Shown: positions 57,628 through 64,000 of the stretch, piece by piece
Layout of the letters: each line of letters opens with the position of its first letter
Numbering within the stretch: position 1 is the first letter of the stretch
DNA from: Mycogone perniciosa
Taxonomy: Eukaryota > Ascomycota > Sordariomycetes > Hypocreales > Hypocreaceae
DNA: 64,000 nt
Direction: 5' to 3'
NCBI GenBank assembly: GCA_025331125.1
Contig: JAOALB010000020.1
Coordinates: 124,001-188,000 of the forward strand
Translations under genes and position numbers: made by a program
The notes under the pieces: generated by a model
Database searches by the model: none
What the model was told of the DNA's origin: nothing
Seen by the model: only the letters and a program-made list of their open reading frames with translations

Positions 57628-58831
57628 TTATTTTGATGGTGTCTTAAATCGCTTCGGATCCATATTGATTTTGCATAATCTGGCAACACACCCGCTCAAC
57701 TGCAGCAATGTTTGCACACCCTCAAGAATCTTCATATGGGCAAAGCCAATCTCCTTGATAAACTCTAGCTTTGAATGCTCACTCAATGTTGGCATGGTCT
57801 TCGTAACCTTGAACATTGTGCTGATAATATCGTGGCTTGAGTAACCCAACTCCCACAGCTCCCGAAGGGTGTCCAGAGCAGAGTCCACGTTGCCTTCGTA
57901 GCAAGCCTTCAGCATGGCCTGTACTTTGATGGGGTGGGGTGAGTCGACCACCTTGAAGACGTTGTCTCCCGAAACAAAGCCAAAACCGGCCCAGGTGGAT
58001 TGCAGGTTGTTGATGGCCTGTCGCATATCTCCCTCGGCGCTGAAAACCAGTGCTGCTAGACCGTCGTCGCTGTATTCGACCTTCTCGGCCTCGATGATCT
58101 GCATTAACCGCTTTACCACTTGTACATCTGTCAGCTTGGCGTATCGAAGGATGGCACATCGTGATTGCAACGGCTCGATAATCTTGTTGGACTGGTTGCA
58201 AGCGAATGCAAACCTAGTGGTGTTGGAGTATATTTCCATGGTACGTCGGAGGGCTTGTTGGGCGCCAGAGGTCATGCTGTCGGCTTCGTCGAGAATCACC
58301 AGTTTATGTCTTCCTGAGGGCAGAGTGACCTTCTTTTGTGCGAAACCCTTGATTCGATTGCGAACCACATCGATACCTAAATGACCGTAAAGTTAGATGT
58401 GTTCAAACCCGTGTCGTGGAACATGTCTGTTTTTGTTGAATATGCTATTTTACCTCGCTCATCACTGGCATTGAGTTCTAGAACTGCCTCCTTGTATGAT
58501 TCTCCCAGGAGCTGTCGGGCTAGACATAGAACACTCGTCGTCTTGCCGATACCCGGCATGCCTGATATAATGACGTGCGGCATATTACCCTCCTTGGCAA
58601 TAATCTTCAGTCGCTCGATTGTTTCTGTGTTTCCGACAACATCGTCCAAGAAAACAGGACGGTACTTTTCCACCCTGAGAACGGTCAGTTAGACGCCGCC
58701 GCCGCTTCGTGGGGTCAGGATGCGCACCATGGTAGCTCATAGGTGGGTGAGCCATTGGGAGATGCGGCCAGGGCAGCCTTCGATGTAGCGTTGGACGATT
58801 CGCCCTTTTCTTCCGGTTTTGCGGCTGGCAT
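57628..58831 (-). CDS. RFC4: Replication factor C subunit, yeast RFC4 / human RFC2 type
   Basis: AAA+ clamp-loader subunit that loads PCNA at primer-template junctions and acts in checkpoint RFC-like complexes. Exons on the minus strand: 58728-58831, 58454-58674, 57628-58376 (357 aa). LPWVEKYRP (the junction codon is Trp35), VGNTETIERLKIIAKEGNMP, Walker A GMPGIGKTTS (about 73-82), LNASDERGIDVVRNRIK, Walker B LVILDEADSM, QQALRRTMEIYSN, sensor 1 FAFACNQSNKI and the SRC box LQSRCAILRY. NMPHVIISGMPG and DNVFKVVDSPHP specify the Rfc4 orthologue group. A 30-residue N-terminal extension is longer than in yeast. Head to head with FCF1 over 320 bp. Confidence 0.96.
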
Positions 58832-59151
58832 TTTGGCTTGGAGGCTTTGGTGATGAATGTCGAAATCACTTAACGCGATCTGGGAGACGCGTCTTGGGCC
58901 ACTGAAGTTGGCGACTTGGAGGTAGTCGATGGCCCGTGCGCGACAACCCGCCACCGCCTACCAGAAGACATGGCAAATGCGTCGAACTTTTTTTTGAGAT
59001 TCTCAATTCTGCCACCAGATCGCCAATCATACCAATCCTCGTCGGCCACGATCCCCAGAAGAAGATCGGGCTACCCGCAGTGCACAGCAATTAGAAGCGG
59101 CGGACACCTTATTACTGGAATTGATCAGCCGTCTGGCGACACAGCGCAATC
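58832..59151. promoter_or_regulatory. Bidirectional promoter RFC4/FCF1
   Basis: 320-bp divergent spacer between the two start codons. An ACTTTTTTTTGAGATTCTC run lies at about 58987-59005. ACGCGT (58887-58892, reading GACGCGTC) is an MCB-like word (Mlu I cell-cycle box), which in yeast drives G1/S expression of replication genes such as RFC subunits; use here is inferred. Confidence 0.5.
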
Positions 59152-59821
59152 ATGGGTGTCGCAAAGAAGACCCGGAAATTCGCAACGGTATGTTGGCGCT
59201 TATCGATAAGCCATACCAAAAAGCTCAAGAACGCTGACTTCAACCTTCAATACACAGGTCAAGAGAGTGATGGGCCTGAAGGATGTCCGACTCAAGGAGA
59301 ACAAGTTGAAAGCCGAACTGCTTGAAAAAGAAAAGGCAGCCAAGAAGACTGTGGGCGGCGAGGTTATCCGCGAAGTTCCCCAGATGCCGAGCAATATGTT
59401 CTTTCAACACAACGATGCTCTCGTTCCTCCCTACAGTGTCCTTGTCGACACCAATTTTCTCAGCCACACTGTCCAGCGGAAGTTGTCATTATTAGATTCC
59501 ATGATGGACTGCCTCTACGCGAAGTGTAACCCGATCATTACGTCGTGTGTCATGGCCGAACTCGAGAAGTTGGGCAGCAAATACAGGCTGGCCCTGAGAG
59601 TGGCGAGAGACGAGCGGTGGCAACGCCTGGAGTGCGATCACAAAGGAGTTTATGCAGACGACTGTTTGGTGGACAGGGTGACCAAGAGCAGAATATACAT
59701 CGTGGGGACTAACGACAAGGCGTTGAAGCAGAGGTTACGAAAGATTCCTGGTGTCCCGATAATGAGCGTAGCTAGAGGGAAGTATGTGATAGAGCGGCTG
59801 CCTAATGCGCTAGCCTCGTGA
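59152..59821 (+). CDS. FCF1: rRNA-processing PIN nuclease FCF1 (UTP24)
   Basis: SSU-processome endonuclease for early pre-rRNA cleavages. Exon 1 (59152-59187) encodes only MGVAKKTRKFAT; exon 2 is 59258-59821 (199 aa), intron 70 nt. The short basic first exon joined to VKRVMGLKDVRLKENK is typical of Fcf1. The PIN domain shows VLVDTNFLSHTVQRK (first Asp), SCVMAELEKLG (Glu), then ADDCLVDRV and YIVGTNDKALKQRLRK (late Asp), and ends VPIMSVARGKYVIERLP. Size equals that of yeast Fcf1 within a few residues. Confidence 0.96.
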
Positions 59822-60225
59822 GCGAATTCAATTTATTCTGTTCTGTTTCGAGGGTGTTAATGGGCGTCTACGAGTCAGTTGTAGTTGTTCTTCGGGATTA
59901 TCTTCTCCAAAATCCGAGATAGCTGACGTAATTTAACTGGAGGAGAGTTGGAACTAAGTTCATTCTTACGACGCCTCACACCACATGTCAGACAGATGCT
60001 GCATTATTTTCTGATTTCTACCTACCTATCTGGAGAATAAACCCCCCTCTTAGACTTGGAGGGCCTGTATCGCGTCTTCTGCGAGGTTGACAGGGTGATC
60101 GTACATACGACACTGAAGTCTTACATCTGGAGTCAATATCTGCCACAACCAACACACCACATCACACTCACCCGGCATCAACAACAGTTATCCTCAGCTA
60201 ACAGGGGCCCCCTTGTGTGCCATAA
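59822..60225. other. Spacer FCF1 / Zn2Cys6 gene
   Basis: 404 bp: FCF1 terminator and promoter of the downstream regulator. No gene seen. Confidence 0.5.
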
Positions 60226-62815
60226 ATGGAATCCGACTACAGTCCGGGAGGAGCATTACCACCTGCTCCGAAGAAGCGAACTCGGGTGCTTCTGTCCTGC
60301 GCGCCGTGTCGCACCTCAAAGCTGAAATGTGACCGTGAGCAGCCATGTGGACATTGTGCGAAGAAGGGTAGGCTCGACCTATGCGTCTATGCACCAAAAC
60401 CTGAGAAGAAACTACCGATGGCCAAGGGTGTGGCGGCCAGGTTGCATAGGCTGGAGGGTATGGTGAGGAATATGATGGACGACAAGGGAAAAGGCGAGTT
60501 AGCTACAACGAGTGTTGGGCCGGTATTGAAGGGGCAAGTTATCCACGGTGATCGTGCAACAACATATGTGGGAGCCACGCATTGCTTGGCGATGCTGGAG
60601 GATGTATGTCATCATCTCTGACAACGGCCTCGGACATTTCGCACTGACCTGGGTGTAGATCGAGGATATCAAAGCTTACTTTGAAGAGCCGGAAGACTCG
60701 GATCATGGAAATTCGCCATCTGACGACCTTGGTAACCCGGAGATGCTCCTCCCATCGGGTATGCCAATGAGGACTCGAGAAGAACTTCTTGCCTTATTGC
60801 CAGAAAAGCATGTCGCGGATAGGCTCATCACAAGATACTTCTCAGCAAGAAGTCCCTCTCATCGTGAGTTGATCATCCACTACATAAGGACCATAGAGCT
60901 AACTAAGTCAAAGACATTGTCCACCGTCCAACCTTCACAAAAGCGGTAAGTTAGCAACGGACTTAGGCGACCCTTAGGTCTAACATGGATCAGTATATTC
61001 GATTCTGGCAAGATCCTAGCGAGGCTTCATACCATTGGCTAGCGCTACTGTTCATGCTCCTCGGTCTCGGCATCTTTTTCAACAACTTCTCCGCCCCTCA
61101 TGAGGTCGAAGGAGATTCCCCGGTGTCTGTTCATGACAGGATTAATCAATATAGGTCTTGTGCTGGATGGGCTTTAGTCTGGGGCAAGTATTCACAGCCT
61201 ACAGCAGTCACTGTCCCTGCCCTCATCTTGTACATCGAAGCCGACTTTCTCTTCAACTGGGCCTCACAAACCCATTGCTATGTCCTTTCAGGAACCTGCC
61301 TGCGACTATTACTCAAAATGGGCTACCATCGGGATCCCAGCAAGCTGGCTGACATTTCCCCCTTTGAAGGCGAGATGCGGCGGAGGCAGTGGAACATGGC
61401 TGTCCAATTGGACCTGCTTGTTTCCTTTCATATGGGATTACCGAGTCTGGTGCATGGCATCGAGACTGATACAGATGTACCTCGAAACTTGGAGGATGAT
61501 GATTTCAGCGAGGATTGCGAGGAGCTACCACCGCAGCGGCCAGACACGAGCTATACGTCCATGACATACGCTATCCACAAGACTAAGGTCCTTCGAGTCT
61601 TTGGGAAGATTGCGCAACAGGCTCACTGCTTGACCCCCCCAAGCTATAGCGAAGTCCTAAGGCTGGATCACCTGTTGCAGGAAACCTGGAATGGCGTCCC
61701 GTCATTCATGTACGTTCGACCACTGGAAGAATCCGTCGGCGACGACCCTCATCAACTTACCCAGCGGTTTGGCCTTGCCTCCTTGTACCACAAGTGCCGC
61801 TGCGTTCTTCATCGGCGCTACTTGGCAGAGACTGTACCAAATCCCGAGCATGACTATTCCAGAATGCAGTGTCTGGAAGCTGCTACGGCATTGCTCAGTT
61901 TCCAGCACACAACTTTCCAAGGATCACAGCCTGGGAATGTCCTTGGCCGCTCATTCTGGTTCAAAGGCTCCCTGGCCGTGCACGATTTCATGCTAGCTGC
62001 AGTGATTGTGTATCTCATTATCCAGAACGAGAACTACGCGGATGACGGTACCGGGTTTGGCTTGATGCATCAACGACACTCAGCGCCGACTAGGAGAGAA
62101 TTGATAAAAATGCTCAGACGCTCGCATGACATCAATCGCGAAATATTCGTTGATGAGACGGATCTAAGAAAAACGGCAGATATGCTAGCAATCATGTTGG
62201 CCAAGCTCGGGTACCCAGTTGATGGTGAGAGGCCGTCACCGAGCGCAGCGTCGAGCGTACAAACCTACCCGATTGGCGCGCCATCCATTGGGTCAACTTC
62301 AACTGCTCCAGCATCATCGACTGGCATGGTTGGAAATGCATTTAATCACCTATCGATAGGTGGGTTTGAAGGTTTGTGACTATATCTTTGGCAAGAGAAG
62401 ATGTGTTCAGGTTGCTAATGTGCACAGTAGGTTCTTCGACTTCCAGTGTAGGGCCGACGCCATTACCTCACACGCAAACTGTCGATCCGGCTACCGGCGC
62501 GAGCCTTGATGACATGGACAACATTGATGCAACAATGGTGAATGTGAATCAATTCGATTTGTCATGGATGCTGTCTTCAGAGAATCTAGATTGGGTATGT
62601 ATTGACCCGGCTCACCTCAGGGGGGGGGCCTTTAATTTGTGATCTGGCGTGCTGATGAGTAACCTTAGCGACATCTCGATGCTTCCATTGGGACAGGGAC
62701 TGGAGGATCGGAGTTCAACGCGACTCCATCGTGGGCGGATAGATTTCAACTAGGTGATATGGATTTGATGCCGGGCGATGGTAATATGTGGAACAGCGAC
62801 AGACAACCGAACTGA
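60226..62815 (+). CDS. Zn2Cys6 fungal transcription factor
   Basis: Six proposed exons: 60226-60603, 60659-60863, 60914-60945, 60994-62359, 62428-62594, 62669-62815 (764 aa), frame kept at every junction. The Zn2Cys6 cluster is at about residues 25-52 (CAPCRTSKLKCDRE, CGHCAKKGRLDLC), followed by a linker/dimerisation helix (AARLHRLEGMVRNMM). The 32-nt third exon supplies HIVHRPTFTKA, which with YIRFWQDPSEASYHWLALL forms the conserved opening of the fungal_trans domain; without it the motif is broken. LRLLLKMGYHRDPSKLADIS and EGEMRRRQWNMAVQLDLLVS follow. The end is Ser/Thr-rich. Target genes cannot be inferred; no biosynthetic cluster is visible next to it. Confidence 0.88.
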
Positions 62816-64000
62816 GAGCTTTACGATGTCCATCGGCTGGGCTGCCTACTACTACCGGATTTCTCGACGTTGGATTAGAGCAGTGGCGAGTCAACCCAAC
62901 ACATCGTGTGTCACCCCTGTCAGCATTGGTCTCCTACGCATCCATTTCCCATTTCCCATGGCTCAACGATACCTGCATACATACTAATACGGTTGGACTA
63001 CGTGCAACGCCGCACATACCTCTTCGCGGTGCATGTGGACCTCAACATGCCCACTTCCCCGCAGTTTTCCATCCAGTCGGACAGCAATGAGAACGACGCC
63101 TGCAGCGGAGTGTCCGAGATGCCACGCCAACAGCGGTGGAGTGTGCAGCACCGGACAGGGAAGGTAGGTATTCTACAAGTTAATGCCCTTTTTCTAATGG
63201 CAAGGATAATCGAGAGTGGTATGGAGCGTCCTGTGTGTTTTGCGGTTTGCGATTGGGATGTCGATAAGGCGATGAGATGGGCACTGAACCGTGGGCTCCG
63301 GGATGGGGTGTTTTTATTTTGTAACATCTTGCGAGGAAATGGAGTGTCTTTGATTTAGTTGAGTGTTTAAATAGACTGTTGCTTTAAAGTAGATATGGAT
63401 TCTGAAGGTTATGGAGTCAAGGGCTCCGACTTCAGTGGTTGTCTCGAAAAAGCGATTGGCGGCAGGATGCAAATTTACCCTCCGGATCATGTCCCGGGTA
63501 CTCGGGGGGGCAGAAAGTCATCTGGGCTTTGGACCAGGTGCTGTGTACGAGCTAACGATGCAGGATGCAGCAGCCGAGAGACGCGGCCTGGGCCTATTGG
63601 CTTTGTGGATCAACTGAGCTGGATGGCTACAATGTGCATGCGGTGTAAGATGTAAGATTTGAGTGGCCGGGTCGTCGGGCAGTTCTGTGTAGTAGTATTA
63701 GAGAATGTGATAATTGAGCAGAGCATTGTGCTGATGGGTTAGGGTTGTCTTTGAGCGGCCGTCGAATATTCTTAGATTGCTTACGGAGTACTCGTACTGC
63801 TTACGGATAAACTCTCATTATAATATCACCCGCTTGTCCCGGTACGAAATACTGTAATGCTAGCATATGTTCGGTGTGGATGACTGCAGTATGATAGCTC
63901 ATGTGTAAGAATGGATGGAGTTGGAGTTGATTGATATTTCACCCGGCACCATGATAAATCATTAACTAGACAAGAATAGCACAGCTCCATCAATGGTCAT
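62816..64000. other. 3' flank and end of window
   Basis: About 1.2 kb. Open frames overlap on the plus strand at 62906-63358 and 63395-63655 but have no domain, biased composition or credible splice context. TACGGAGTACTCGTACTGCTTACGG lies at about 63782-63806. Nothing else supported. Confidence 0.5.

Noticed and set aside
62906..63655. Plus-strand open frames near the window end
   Set aside because: No recognisable domain, and they partly overlap the terminator region of the Zn2Cys6 gene.

Overview
The window is nuclear DNA of a filamentous ascomycete, most likely a sordariomycete of the Hypocreales type. The evidence is short introns (about 50-90 nt) with GTAAGT/GTATGT donors and CTAAC-like branch sites, CT-rich leaders, Zn2Cys6 regulators, and intergenic DNA full of TACGGAGTA/TACTCCGTA, TACGAAGTA and TACGAGTA words, which I associate with hypocrealean genomes from general familiarity. 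I cannot name the species. No CRISPR array, intact transposon, rRNA gene or intact tRNA gene was seen. Twenty protein genes are supported, most with exon structures worked out here from splice signals and reading-frame continuity.

Layout. 0-20.5 kb: the 3' part of a POT1/Cdc13 OB-fold protein, a mitochondrial-type malic enzyme, a FarA/CTF1-type fatty-acid/cutinase regulator with two unusually long introns, and a GAS2/GAR-domain protein, separated by large gene-poor spacers. 21-32 kb: a dense housekeeping block with NOP2 (rRNA methyltransferase), LSG1 (60S GTPase) and LTV1 (40S assembly), the last two head to head, then SAC3 (TREX-2 mRNA export). 33-40 kb: two paralogous single-pass membrane proteins flanking CBF5 (H/ACA pseudouridine synthase). 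41-54 kb: an accessory-looking stretch with an NTA1-type nitrilase carrying a long disordered tail, a cysteine-containing exported protein with no evident ATG, a 3.4 kb gene-free gap, a secreted 418-residue protein with an 8-cysteine C-terminal domain, and the third membrane paralog. 54-64 kb: Derlin (ERAD), a small conserved membrane protein, RFC4 and FCF1 head to head, and a second Zn2Cys6 regulator.

Themes. Five ribosome-biogenesis genes (NOP2, LSG1, LTV1, CBF5, FCF1) lie in 38 kb. The most unusual feature is the trio of receptor-like proteins at 32991-34548, 38446-39951 and 52652-54358. They share a PGSPC ectodomain, a transmembrane helix at about residue 228, a long variable cytosolic tail and two identical intron positions. 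I know no function for them.
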